Origin: JADHMP01 sp016779985
GTDB taxonomy: Bacteria > Bacteroidota > Bacteroidia > Flavobacteriales > Flavobacteriaceae
Assembly (NCBI GenBank): GCA_016779985.1
Contig: JADHMP010000013.1
Span: forward strand, 1 to 57,166
Length of the DNA: 57,166 nucleotides
Direction: 5' to 3'
Under the pieces are notes generated by a model. The model had not been told where the DNA came from, searched no databases, and was given only the letters and a program-made list of their open reading frames with translations. A program made the translations under genes and the position numbers. Below, in pieces: positions 17,757-27,907 of the stretch (the stretch's first letter is position 1; every line of letters begins with the position of its first letter).

Positions 17757-20700
17757 TTAATTCCAATCTACAATAATTCTATATTTCATAAACGCATTTT
17801 GCACCATAGAAATATTCCAGGGGATAGTACTCAACAAGACATCAAAAGGCATTTTCTTAACAAATAAAGAATAGTTTTCTTCTGTTTTTCTCAAAACCCC
17901 CTCACGCATTAGAAAGGTTTCTCTCAATCCTTCAACACTAGTATTTCCGATTTTCTCCCAATTTTTTATTACCCCATTCAACAATGATTCGCATATTTCT
18001 TTTTCAAAGGCCTCAAGTCTAATCTCTAGATTTACATACTGATTTAATGGTGCACCGCAAATGAGCTTATTTAAAATTAAATCATTTTCCTTAATTTCAT
18101 CCCTACCTGTACAAAGATATTGAGTGAGTATAATTGCTTTTTGGAGTGAGTCATCGTCTTTAAATTCTTTTTTAGAAACTAAATTAAGTTTATTAAACAA
18201 TTGAAAAAGAAAAGGCCAAAGGATGACCAATCCAGCATTATCAACATATAAATTGTCATTTTCATCAAAATCAGTTGGTGTAGGTTGCGTCACCAATTGC
18301 TCTTCTTCAGGAGTTCTTAAAGCCTCATAGTTACGTTGTAAATCAAGGACATATTCTAATTCTTCTTCATTTTTCAGTTCCTCTAATAGGGACAATAATG
18401 CACCAAAAAAAGAGATTTTGCTGTAAGATGTAGTTAGGATAATTTCATCAACCAATTGTTGTAATATTCTATTTGGATGGTCTATAGATAAACTACTTGA
18501 AGACCAATATTTAAGCAAATAGTAAACCAAATCATCATAAGATTGGAATTGAGCAATTCTATATAAATCTATGTTTAAATACTTTTGAAAAATAGATTTC
18601 ATTTGCTCGAGAAAAAGAGTGAATTCTGGATGAATCAAATCCAAAGCCATTGTTTTGTCTTCCTCGGGATAGAGATTTAAAAAACGTGCTACAGACTCTT
18701 TAGAAGAGGCCCATTGAAATAATTTTTTTCGAAGTGGCAATAAGTTTGTTTTCAATAATTTAGAGAGAATATTCTTTAAATCTTTTTCAGATAGGTGTTG
18801 AGATTTTTCCTCTAAAGATCCAAACACCATATAATAGTCTAATAATTCTAAAAAATCATTTTTAGGTAAATTCTTTTCAAGCTCAGAAATTTTAATCAGA
18901 GAACCTTTCTTATTCATATTTTCACCAATAATACTACTAGGTGAAATTTCTTCAGCTCTAAATAGAGCTACCAATGTCTTATAGAGTTGATTGTAAATGC
19001 TGACTTGATTCAATTTCAAATAGGTTAAAAAATGAATCAGATCAATTCTATTTTGTGATCGGGTCAAAATAGAGGTATAGAGTTTTACATAGAGTTGAAA
19101 ATTGGCTTTTTCAGAGGTGCTAGTTTGTTGGATGGCCTTAATTAAGGCTTCAAAAAATAGGAGAAGTGAACGTTCTTTAGCAAAATAGTTTTGGGTCACT
19201 AGATCAATCCATTTCTTTTCTGAAAGTAGTTTAAATAAGTGTGTTATTTTCTCTATGCTTACCCCATTAGCAATGAAATATTCTGATATTCGTGCAATAT
19301 CATTTTCTACAAACCTTTTTAGTTGAGTTAAAATTTTAGTAGAAATCGACTGTAATGAAACAGGCACATTCCCTTTCTCTAGATAGAAGTATAAAAGCGA
19401 TTCTATTTCTGCTTTAGAAAAATTTTGCTTCAGAGAATAATCAAGATATGTCTCAGGGATTGAAGTAATTGCGTTAAATTTTTCAATAAATTGGATTTGA
19501 CTAAGAGCAATACGTTTTTTTATTGCTTGATGTATACTTTCAATTACCACTGCTGTATTAGTATTTTTCCACAACTGTTGCTCCACAATCAAATCAAATA
19601 ACCATTGATCATTTGAACGAGCACTATCGAGGGATTGCATTTGAATGATTTGCAAGGTTGTTTCATATACCTTTTGTACACTAAGGCTTGCAGAAGGGTT
19701 TTCTAGCAAACTTAAAATCTGTTTTTGAATGGATACAGATTCTTTAGATAAGACAGCTGCTAGACGCTGAGCTATCTTTGGCTCACTAAAAAGTTGTAAT
19801 ACATACCGATTGTCCTTTGCTCCTATTCTATCTTTTACATAGGCTAAGGCTTCTTCAATTTCAAGACCTTTTGACTCAGCCCAATGTGGAATTTTATCCG
19901 TTTTCAAAAAATAGAAAACTAAATCCTTAAAAAATATTTCATTTTTGGACCTCTGATTTATTCCAGTAAACACATTGGTGTCATTGAAAAGACTAAATCC
20001 GTAGGCAATTTTCTGTATGGTTTTTTGGTCAGAAATATAATCATTCCAAAAGACCATTTTTTGAGAATCTAGATAGCGTTCTTTTGATAAAAAGTTCGCA
20101 AAATCAAAGGCTAGTTGCTCTTCTTTTAAAGAAGAAGTTTTTTTGAATTTAGGTAATTGTTTAAGCACAAATATTCTTAAAACTAAAGCAAACTTCTCAG
20201 GTGCTAACCTAGAAAACTTTTCTTCTCTATTAATTTTTTTAAGTTCTTCTTCAAAAGCAAGTATTATTTTACTGCTCTTTCTGATTAGACTTTCAACTTT
20301 GGGTTGATACATTTTACGAAATGAAATTTGAGCAAAAGACAACAAGATTTCATTGTCCCCTAAATAAAGGGTGAGAAAATTGAGGAAATTTTCTTTTTTA
20401 GCAATTATTTTTTCAAAATCTCTAAGCGTAAATGCTTTGTGATCAAGTGGCTTTTTTAAACCCTTTATCACTTTTTGATTTTTCAACGAAAGTAGAATCT
20501 CAAAATCAAGCACCTCCTCTTTTATCCCTTCTGTTTCATCATCGAAGAGTTTTTCCTTTTGAATTTTAAAGAGTAGTTCTTCTAATTTGGGTTCGTTTGC
20601 TGTGGGCTCCTTTGTAATTAGCTTGTTCAATTCCTGTTTTAGATTTGACTTTGATAAAGAGGCTGGATCATAAAGACTCACATATTCGATTAGTCGAGTG

Positions 20701-23700
20701 AGAAAAGTATCTGCATTTATATTTTTATCGACAATTAAAATTCTAAGCGCAAAAATTAAAAGCCTATTTTTTAAAACAGCTTTATTTTCTGTAGGGATCA
20801 ACATCAAGAAAGAGTTAATTAATTCTTGAAATTGATTTTTTTTATTTGTCGACAGTTGGCCGAAAAGTTTATTTAATTGTGAATCGGTGAATTGATTTAA
20901 CACATTAGGGAAAAGAATCAGCTTTTCAAACTGTACTTTACTAGCAGGGAGGTTAGAAAGTAAATTCAAAATTAATTCTCCAAAATTATTTATTGCACTT
21001 ATAATTTTAGGGGTATTAAGTGCTTTTGGGTCTTCAAGCAGTATATCAAACAAATAACTAATAATAGACCCATCGACGGGTGAAAGACGTTTTTTATCTG
21101 AAAAATAATTGAGAATTCCAACCATAGCCTTATTAGAATCTATGTTGCTATTTTTTATCTGGTCTAATACAAACTTTACTACAGTTTGTGAAAAATTTTC
21201 GCTACTAGTGTTTTCAGTAAAAAGCCTAAAGTTTTGAATCCATTCTTTTTCTTCAAAAAATACCTTCTTGCTAGGTGCAGTTTTCTTTAACACGGCAATC
21301 AAATCAAAAAGATACTCCACTGCCCTTTTTTGAAAAAAAGTGAGTTCTTTATTGATGATCCTATCAACTTCTTTTTCTTTGGATTCCGAAGACAAATCAG
21401 CATCATACAAAAATAAAAAACGGTAATCTAATTGTATTTTTGATTTTCTTTTATTGACTTTTTGAACCATTTTTTTTTGGAGTGCGCGTTTCTCAACCCC
21501 TGAAATTTTAGTCAAATTATCTAGAATTTCTTCTATCATTAGATCAAACTCTTTTGAATTACTCTTGGTGATGATGGAGTAAAGAAATTCAACAAGAGAA
21601 TCTTCTGTGTCAACTGTTTTTTTTATTGACTCGTCACTTACAATATCTTTTAAAATTGAAAAACTGTAATTTAAAATCGAATTTTCAAAGAAATTTAGAG
21701 TAGCCCTTTTATCTAACATTTGATTTGATGAAGACACTACATCATCAGGAATAAAAAGAGCCAACCACTCTATATCAAATTCAGTTAAATTCTTTTGTTT
21801 TACTTTAGATTTATTTATACGAAGGGTCCATTTTGTGATGGGTGTTTTGGTCTCTTTTCCAATTCTTTCAACCAAATCAAACAGTGAGGCTCCTATGTCT
21901 TCTTTAAACGTTTGTTGCTTAATGCTTTGGACTAGAAAATCAGTGAAATCTATTGGGTTTGGGAAGGCTTTTTTGAAGTCAGTATCTTTTCTAAAGACCG
22001 AAAATTGGTCAATCAAATAGCTGATTAGCTGAGTTTGAAAATAATTCAAATTAGATTGCCTCAAAAAAGACTGTATCTCATTTATACTAAAGCTCCGCTT
22101 TTTATCTACTAATGAGCCATCTACTTCTGCTGAAAAAAGGGCCAACCATTCTTGATCCAAATCAGTGAAACTCTTTTGTTTTACTTTAGATTTATTTATA
22201 CGAAGGGTCCATTTTGTGATGGGTGTTTTGGTCTCTTTTCCAATTCTTTCAACCAAATCAAACAGTGAGGCTCCTATGTCTTCTTTAAACGTTTGTTGCT
22301 TTATGCTTTGAACTAAAAAATCAGTGAAATCTATTGGGTTTGGGAAGGCTTTTTTGAAGTCAGTATCTTTTCTAAAGACCGAAAATTGGTCAATCAAATA
22401 GCTGATTAGCTGTGTTTGAAAATAATTCAAATTAGATTGCCTAACAAAAGAGATGATGTTATCTTCTTCTCTTTTCATAAGGTTTGGATCTGAAAAATCA
22501 GAAATTATTTTTTTGTCCTCTACATAACTCAAAATCAAATTAGAATTCAGTGCAGACAAAAGTTGAAAATCTATCCTTTTTTGACTTCCCTTTTGTTTTA
22601 TGATTTTTTTAAGTTCGTTACTTAGATCCCCTACTCCAATTTCTGATTCTTTCTCAATAGCGATCAAAATTTGTTCAGTGATTTTTTTGAGGTCTTCTGA
22701 TTTCTCTTTTTGAACTTGTTTAAGCAACAACTTCAATAAGGGTTTCGGTTTAGGCAATTGCTTTTTAAATAGCTTTTTGTCGAGCAGTAAAATAAAATAG
22801 GGATATAAATGAGTTATTATTGATTGTTGAAATTGAGTCAACTGAAATGATGAAAATTCTTTATCGAGATTCTTCAGAAGACTAGTTTCGATCGACTTTT
22901 TACTAAACAATTTAATTAATGATAATTCATCTTTTGAATCAATCAAATGCTTCACACTAAATTTTAATGTCTCACTTTTTTTAATTTTATTGCTAACAGC
23001 GTCTAAGTAATCCCGCTCTAGAGATTGTTGTAATGCCTCAGGAAGCCCTTTCTGAAAAAAACTCACATACAATCCAATAATAAAATCATCAGTGCTAAGC
23101 TCAAATTGCTGAGCTAATTTTTTGTAAAAAAAGGAATCTATTTTTTTAGTTGAAATAGTTTTTAACTCCTCTTTAAATAGGAAAGAATACATTAATTGTT
23201 TTACGGAAGCAAAAGTGGCATCACCCTTCTGTTGATGTAACTTTTGAATAAAAATTGAGGACGGAAGAGTCTTAACTAATTGTATTATTTTCTTTGCTGA
23301 CGCGTCTGAAGTAATTTTTTTAACTACTATTTCAACAGAAGACGCATCCAATAAATGGACTAAACGAAATAATTGTAATTTTTCTTTTTGAATAAAGGGT
23401 GATCTCAATAGGGCCATCAATGCGTCAGAATTTGATTTTAATTGTTGGCGAAATATAGTTCTAAGAGCTTCAAGCTCTAGCTTTCCTTGAATAAATTCAT
23501 CTCCATTTAAGAAATACTGCTCTAGTTGGTTTAAGCCTTGGTCTGATCGTTCTACCAATGTCTCAGATTGCTTTTTGAACTTCTTGAACGATACTTCAAA
23601 ATATTGTTTTATTAAAGAGGGTAAATCAAAAGTGTTCTGTTTCAAAATTGCTTTGACTTTATAAAAGACAAATTCTTTATCGAAACGATATTTATTTATA

Positions 23701-24392
23701 TAAAATGCAAAAACTTCAGAAAAAACTTGTTGCTTAGAGTTGAGGGTGAAAAGCTGTTTTAATAGTTCAAATTGAATCCAATTTGAATTAAAATCTTGAA
23801 GTAATTGTTCTTTTTTAAGGTTTGCATGGAGCATTTCAAAAAATTGAACTATACTCATAAAAAAGGGATAGTCTCCTTTGAGGAGATATTTCTTAAGTCG
23901 CACCTTGTTAGCCTTATCAAGATGGTCAAAAATTCTTGAAAAATAAATAATATTTTTTGTCAAAGCCTTTTTCAAATCCTCTACCAACTTTGGTGAAATA
24001 TCTTTTAATTGATTATTAATAAGGGTGTTTAAATCATCACTCCCCCAGGGCAATCTCCCCCTTTGAGCGAAATAAAGTAATGTGTCATCTGGTGAAGCCA
24101 TTTTTTCAAATTGCCCTTGGCGAATTTGTGTATTCACATGAGAGATAAGTTTATTAATTATCGCATCTAATGACTTATTGAGATTGAGAGGATCAATTTG
24201 ACCTATGTCCAACTCAATTTTATCAAAACGTATGTTTTCTTTATTTTCTATTGCATTCAACCTTGATTGAAGACGTTGAGCAAAGCTATCGCGGAGTAGC
24301 GAAAAAAGTTGATTCGAGAGCGAATGAAATTCTTTTTCAGAGTCTAGTTCAATTTCTACTTGGAAGCTTTTAATTTTAAAAGAACGTTCCAT
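17757..24392 (-). CDS. CIS tape-measure protein (Afp14-like, CIS_TMP)
   Basis: A 2211-residue protein. The N-terminus (FDKIELDIGQI, about 55-65) and the C-terminal block (NAGLVILWPFLFQLFNKL, LNKLICGAPL, GLRETFLMREGVL, LLSTIPWNIS, IIVDWN) are diagnostic of the CIS tape-measure family, which sets sheath-tube length. The body is almost wholly helical and built from degenerate repeats of about 125 residues. Two adjacent units (about 651-740 and 778-867) are nearly identical, also at DNA level, so a recent in-frame duplication has occurred. In ruler proteins length scales with tail length, so this particle should be long, though the part that is actually ruler is unknown. It lies in the conserved position between the baseplate genes and the AAA+ gene. 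Confidence 0.92.
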   Translation of the reverse strand: MERSFKIKSFQVEIELDSEKEFHSLSNQLFSLLRDSFAQRLQSRLNAIENKENIRFDKIELDIGQIDPLNLNKSLDAIINKLISHVNTQIRQGQFEKMASPDDTLLYFAQRGRLPWGSDDLNTLINNQLKDISPKLVEDLKKALTKNIIYFSRIFDHLDKANKVRLKKYLLKGDYPFFMSIVQFFEMLHANLKKEQLLQDFNSNWIQFELLKQLFTLNSKQQVFSEVFAFYINKYRFDKEFVFYKVKAILKQNTFDLPSLIKQYFEVSFKKFKKQSETLVERSDQGLNQLEQYFLNGDEFIQGKLELEALRTIFRQQLKSNSDALMALLRSPFIQKEKLQLFRLVHLLDASSVEIVVKKITSDASAKKIIQLVKTLPSSIFIQKLHQQKGDATFASVKQLMYSFLFKEELKTISTKKIDSFFYKKLAQQFELSTDDFIIGLYVSFFQKGLPEALQQSLERDYLDAVSNKIKKSETLKFSVKHLIDSKDELSLIKLFSKKSIETSLLKNLDKEFSSFQLTQFQQSIITHLYPYFILLLDKKLFKKQLPKPKPLLKLLLKQVQKEKSEDLKKITEQILIAIEKESEIGVGDLSNELKKIIKQKGSQKRIDFQLLSALNSNLILSYVEDKKIISDFSDPNLMKREEDNIISFVRQSNLNYFQTQLISYLIDQFSVFRKDTDFKKAFPNPIDFTDFLVQSIKQQTFKEDIGASLFDLVERIGKETKTPITKWTLRINKSKVKQKSFTDLDQEWLALFSAEVDGSLVDKKRSFSINEIQSFLRQSNLNYFQTQLISYLIDQFSVFRKDTDFKKAFPNPIDFTDFLVQSIKQQTFKEDIGASLFDLVERIGKETKTPITKWTLRINKSKVKQKNLTEFDIEWLALFIPDDVVSSSNQMLDKRATLNFFENSILNYSFSILKDIVSDESIKKTVDTEDSLVEFLYSIITKSNSKEFDLMIEEILDNLTKISGVEKRALQKKMVQKVNKRKSKIQLDYRFLFLYDADLSSESKEKEVDRIINKELTFFQKRAVEYLFDLIAVLKKTAPSKKVFFEEKEWIQNFRLFTENTSSENFSQTVVKFVLDQIKNSNIDSNKAMVGILNYFSDKKRLSPVDGSIISYLFDILLEDPKALNTPKIISAINNFGELILNLLSNLPASKVQFEKLILFPNVLNQFTDSQLNKLFGQLSTNKKNQFQELINSFLMLIPTENKAVLKNRLLIFALRILIVDKNINADTFLTRLIEYVSLYDPASLSKSNLKQELNKLITKEPTANEPKLEELLFKIQKEKLFDDETEGIKEEVLDFEILLSLKNQKVIKGLKKPLDHKAFTLRDFEKIIAKKENFLNFLTLYLGDNEILLSFAQISFRKMYQPKVESLIRKSSKIILAFEEELKKINREEKFSRLAPEKFALVLRIFVLKQLPKFKKTSSLKEEQLAFDFANFLSKERYLDSQKMVFWNDYISDQKTIQKIAYGFSLFNDTNVFTGINQRSKNEIFFKDLVFYFLKTDKIPHWAESKGLEIEEALAYVKDRIGAKDNRYVLQLFSEPKIAQRLAAVLSKESVSIQKQILSLLENPSASLSVQKVYETTLQIIQMQSLDSARSNDQWLFDLIVEQQLWKNTNTAVVIESIHQAIKKRIALSQIQFIEKFNAITSIPETYLDYSLKQNFSKAEIESLLYFYLEKGNVPVSLQSISTKILTQLKRFVENDIARISEYFIANGVSIEKITHLFKLLSEKKWIDLVTQNYFAKERSLLLFFEALIKAIQQTSTSEKANFQLYVKLYTSILTRSQNRIDLIHFLTYLKLNQVSIYNQLYKTLVALFRAEEISPSSIIGENMNKKGSLIKISELEKNLPKNDFLELLDYYMVFGSLEEKSQHLSEKDLKNILSKLLKTNLLPLRKKLFQWASSKESVARFLNLYPEEDKTMALDLIHPEFTLFLEQMKSIFQKYLNIDLYRIAQFQSYDDLVYYLLKYWSSSSLSIDHPNRILQQLVDEIILTTSYSKISFFGALLSLLEELKNEEELEYVLDLQRNYEALRTPEEEQLVTQPTPTDFDENDNLYVDNAGLVILWPFLFQLFNKLNLVSKKEFKDDDSLQKAIILTQYLCTGRDEIKENDLILNKLICGAPLNQYVNLEIRLEAFEKEICESLLNGVIKNWEKIGNTSVEGLRETFLMREGVLRKTEENYSLFVKKMPFDVLLSTIPWNISMVQNAFMKYRIIVDWN
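21792..22442 (-). repeat. Near-identical tandem duplication inside the tape-measure gene
   Basis: About 270 bases at 21792-22061 recur at 22173-22442 with only a handful of mismatches, a period of 381 bases (127 codons), so the frame is kept. The roughly 110 bases between the copies also align to the sequence next to the first copy, but with more changes (for example WLALFSAEVDG against WLALFIPDDVV). This looks like an old repeat array in which two neighbouring units were recently duplicated or homogenised. Confidence 0.93.
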
Positions 24393-27164
24393 CTAGCTAA
24401 GAGGTTTGTATGTACTCAGAAGCTGTATTAGTTGAAGTGATAGAAGATCTAATTGTTCAAAATCTTGATTTTTTTTAGCTTGAAGCCAATTCAAATAGAG
24501 GTCTTCAAAAAGGGATAATTTCCTAAAATCAAGTAAGAAGATTTCATAGCTTAAATGAGCGGGTATGTAGTACTCAATTTTTTCTTTAATAAAGCTCAAA
24601 AATTCACTGTTTTGCATTCTAAAGGGCCAGTTGGGGAAAATAATACTCACATGATTTGAATATTTAAAATCAGAGGGGAACTCATGGCTATTACCTTCTT
24701 CTATTTTGATGGATGAGAAGGTGTCTAACTCAACTTTATTGGCTCTTTTTTCCATAAAATAAGAAATCATTCTATTGATTTCTTTTTTGATGATGGGTTT
24801 CGAATAGTAAATTTTTGCCGACTTGAAGATGGGCTTGTTTAAGATATCATAAACTACAATTTTATATTGCTTGGCTTTGCTTTTGTTCGTTTCAATAACA
24901 TAATTCTCCTCGTTTGTGCCCAGAATAAATATATCTTCTCTCTGATCTCGTTGACTTTCAAAATCACTTGAAGCAAAACTAATAAGTAATTCTTCTCCGC
25001 TGTGATCAAAAAATTTTGTGGTATAATTTGTAGGTATCAATGGACGAAGTAATATGTGTTCTAAAAGATAAAAACCTTCACACTGTATATTGAGATTTTG
25101 AAATTGGTTGATCAGATTATTCCTTTTCGCTATACAATCTTCTCTCGTTAAACCTTCATATATTTTTGTAGGTAATTCTTGATTAGGTGTGTTATAAAGT
25201 AAATTATAAACCACTTTTTTTCGCTTTTTGGAGGCTACAACCAAGAAACTTTTCATTTTATGTCCAAAAAGAAAAATGTTATTAAATTCTTTTTCATTCT
25301 CTAAGTAGAAATAGGCATCATTGCCATAGTCTCCATCGATTGAATGTATAGCCAAGGTCGAATCATCCTCTAATTTTAGATTTTTTTTTGACCAAACAAT
25401 TTCTTCTGAGTCATTATTGTAAAAATCAAGTAACGGCGAAGTCAAAGATTTAGTCTTCGATTCCGAAATATCAAAAATTAATTTTAATCTCTTTTCGATT
25501 CCGGAACAATTATCTGTATCCCAAGTGTCTAGATTATAGTTGAATGCTTTGATTCTTTCTCTTCCAAGAGTGATGATGTTTCTAGCATAATTAATTTTAG
25601 ATTTTATAGTATCCAATTGAATTTCATCGGCAGATTTATCCTCTAATAAAGATTGCCATAATTTGATTAGGATTGAATTTTCGTAAAATTCCCCAAATCT
25701 TGAAAGTAGATGATCTAAAACACTGTTTCGTCTTTTGAAAAAGGTTTCAGGTTGTTCAGAAAACTGTTTGAGAATGGCTAAATAATCCTCTTGAGTTGAA
25801 GGAATTAGAACGGATTCAATTTCAGGAATATCTGCGGGATATTGTTTAAAATAAGTTGTTTCTATGCTAGAATCTATCGAAAATATATTTTTAATATTTG
25901 CAACTTGGCTTAAATGATCAGCCATAATCTGCTCAAACAAGGTTAAAAAGGCTTTTAACTGTTTGGCTTGTGCTCTGCGTTTCTTAGGAGAATTGGTCGG
26001 CAATTCATTTGATCGAAGACCATATATGCTAGGAAGCTCTTTTTGGATAGAATAATATTCTTCTATTTCATTTTTTTCAAAGCGTGCAGGGGGTGTTTTT
26101 TTCTTGACGATTCCTACATTATTTGGTCGAAACTCAGAAGACAAGTTTAACGAATCATAAAGCTGCGATAGAATCACTGTATCAACTTCATAGTGATTGT
26201 TATTTCTTAAAAAAACAATCTTGTCTGTGGCTTCATGATAATCTATAATGTTTTTTTCTAATGAAGGATAGCTATTTCTTCCAAAAGAAACTAAATCTTC
26301 AAAAATCTTGATTCCGTTTTTGAATACATCAAAAGAAAGAATTTCAATTACACCCTCGATATTTTCGATAAGTTCTTTGAGCTCACTAACATAAATTTCG
26401 TTGGTTTTTGAAGTCAATTGATCAACTTCTATAAAACCTGTTTTTTGATGTGGTCCAGCATATAAATTGGATACATCATCATTTCTTTCTAGCATTTCTG
26501 CCTCGTCAAAAAATTGGACTTTGGGATTTATCATTTGTTCAATTTCATGATAAATTTTTGCTAAAATGGACTCTCCTAAGACAAAAGAGTCTATGTGAAT
26601 TTTAGCATCAATAGAAAGCATTTCACTTGAAAGAATTTTAATCTCATGAAAATCTGTTCCCAATGAACGGTAATTCATTAATAAATCCCTAATCTGGCTT
26701 TTTATGCTTTCTTCTTTGGTGGGGTTTAATTCTTCATTGCATTGAACGGCAACTTCATATAGACCCTGAAAACCAAATTTATTGTCAATAATAGGTGACA
26801 CCCAAGCGTTTTTTATTTGCTCTGTATGGGTGATGATTAATTTCCTAAAATCTTTAGCCGATAGTGGGCTTGACGGCAATATCTGAGAGGGGGAATGCAG
26901 CATGTTATCCTGCTCTAAATCGACCTTACTTCCCTTGTTGTATAAAAGATTTTCGAGAGGAAGGTTTGTTCTATAGGCTAAATCCGTAATTGCATAACAG
27001 ATTTGTTCTAAGAATGTGATGCCAGGGTCATGGTAGTTGTAATCAGACCATTCTTTACTAGAGTATTGGGAGATCAGTTCTATGCCTTTCCCAATGAGGT
27101 AGTCGAGATTGAGGCTTTCATTAGGATTCTCCTCATCAGATATGAATTTTGGTTCGATCATCAA
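24393..27164 (-). CDS. CIS baseplate wedge protein (gp47/Afp12-like)
   Basis: A 923-residue protein. Near the N-terminus WSDYNYHDPGITFLEQICYA (about 39-58) is the hallmark of phage and CIS baseplate wedge proteins of the J/gp47 group. The middle contains KKRRAQAKQLKAFLTLFEQIMADHL (positions about 393-417), a helical element also common in these proteins. The C-terminal third contains the segment FYLLEHILLRP, typical of CIS versions. Wedge proteins surround the central hub and link its state to sheath contraction. The stop directly abuts the tape-measure start, and the fibre-like gene ends immediately before its start. The choice between Afp11 and Afp12 equivalents is made on order and the HDPGIT motif. 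Confidence 0.85.
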   Translation of the reverse strand: MMIEPKFISDEENPNESLNLDYLIGKGIELISQYSSKEWSDYNYHDPGITFLEQICYAITDLAYRTNLPLENLLYNKGSKVDLEQDNMLHSPSQILPSSPLSAKDFRKLIITHTEQIKNAWVSPIIDNKFGFQGLYEVAVQCNEELNPTKEESIKSQIRDLLMNYRSLGTDFHEIKILSSEMLSIDAKIHIDSFVLGESILAKIYHEIEQMINPKVQFFDEAEMLERNDDVSNLYAGPHQKTGFIEVDQLTSKTNEIYVSELKELIENIEGVIEILSFDVFKNGIKIFEDLVSFGRNSYPSLEKNIIDYHEATDKIVFLRNNNHYEVDTVILSQLYDSLNLSSEFRPNNVGIVKKKTPPARFEKNEIEEYYSIQKELPSIYGLRSNELPTNSPKKRRAQAKQLKAFLTLFEQIMADHLSQVANIKNIFSIDSSIETTYFKQYPADIPEIESVLIPSTQEDYLAILKQFSEQPETFFKRRNSVLDHLLSRFGEFYENSILIKLWQSLLEDKSADEIQLDTIKSKINYARNIITLGRERIKAFNYNLDTWDTDNCSGIEKRLKLIFDISESKTKSLTSPLLDFYNNDSEEIVWSKKNLKLEDDSTLAIHSIDGDYGNDAYFYLENEKEFNNIFLFGHKMKSFLVVASKKRKKVVYNLLYNTPNQELPTKIYEGLTREDCIAKRNNLINQFQNLNIQCEGFYLLEHILLRPLIPTNYTTKFFDHSGEELLISFASSDFESQRDQREDIFILGTNEENYVIETNKSKAKQYKIVVYDILNKPIFKSAKIYYSKPIIKKEINRMISYFMEKRANKVELDTFSSIKIEEGNSHEFPSDFKYSNHVSIIFPNWPFRMQNSEFLSFIKEKIEYYIPAHLSYEIFLLDFRKLSLFEDLYLNWLQAKKNQDFEQLDLLSLQLIQLLSTYKPLS

Positions 27165-27902
27165 TTAATCTGTAAAAATTTTAGTGAGATTAAAATGAAT
27201 TTGATAGGGTTCGCCAGTGTTGCTGTCAATACCATAATGCCTTCTAGTGCGCACTTGTAATTCATAGTCATGCATCTCGCCAGTAAACCGAAACTCGATT
27301 TTATTTAAAAAACTGCCATAATGCGCAACTGTAGATTTTATTTTTGATCTTGATCCTCGTCCACCAAAGGTTGATAGCGCAATAGTGTGTGCGATAGCAT
27401 ATCTACCACTTCCCGCTTTGCCTCTAATGTAAGCATTGATTTCGAATGCATTTAAGCCATCTAAATTGGACAATATAGTATACCATGTTCTGTCACCGGG
27501 TGCTGTTCCCGATAAATAAGACCCTGCTCTTTCTTTACAAGCAAACACCCCATTGACCTCAAAATCATGACTCGGATCATTGGTGAGAATACCAATTTTA
27601 TTGTTGTTTTTAAATTTCAGAAGGGTATCGTCCTCTTTAGATTGAAAAGATAGCCCTTCAACACCGTTGTGATTTATAGTGATCGAATAATCAGGTGTTT
27701 TCTGTGTTGACTTTTTGAAGAATGATATGAGCTTTGAGGAAAAACCCAGTGGATTAATTTTTAAACCGTGTTCTGGTTTTATGGCAATTCCATCATCGAC
27801 AACATTCAAAGAAGAGTCGATCAAATCGACAAAATGTTTCTCTGTTGCAAATCCTCCTTTTTTGAAATAATTTTTTAAAGTCTCTCTATTAATTAACGCC
27901 AT
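27165..27902 (-). CDS. Putative CIS fibre or receptor-binding protein
   Basis: A 245-residue protein with no signal peptide. The N-terminus FATEKHFVDLIDSSLNVVDD (about 18-37) resembles attachment segments at the start of fibre proteins in Bacteroidota phages and CIS. Residues 40-120 include NHNGVEGLSFQSK and KIGILTNDPSHDFEVNG, as in tail-fibre shafts. The C-terminal half (about 120-245) is Gly/Tyr/Arg-rich and beta-strand-rich, suggesting a compact head domain. It is wedged between the two large baseplate genes with almost no spacing, where phages often put small baseplate or fibre genes. Role in target binding is inferred from position and pattern. Confidence 0.6.
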   Translation of the reverse strand: MALINRETLKNYFKKGGFATEKHFVDLIDSSLNVVDDGIAIKPEHGLKINPLGFSSKLISFFKKSTQKTPDYSITINHNGVEGLSFQSKEDDTLLKFKNNNKIGILTNDPSHDFEVNGVFACKERAGSYLSGTAPGDRTWYTILSNLDGLNAFEINAYIRGKAGSGRYAIAHTIALSTFGGRGSRSKIKSTVAHYGSFLNKIEFRFTGEMHDYELQVRTRRHYGIDSNTGEPYQIHFNLTKIFTD

Positions 27903-27907
27903 GGTGA

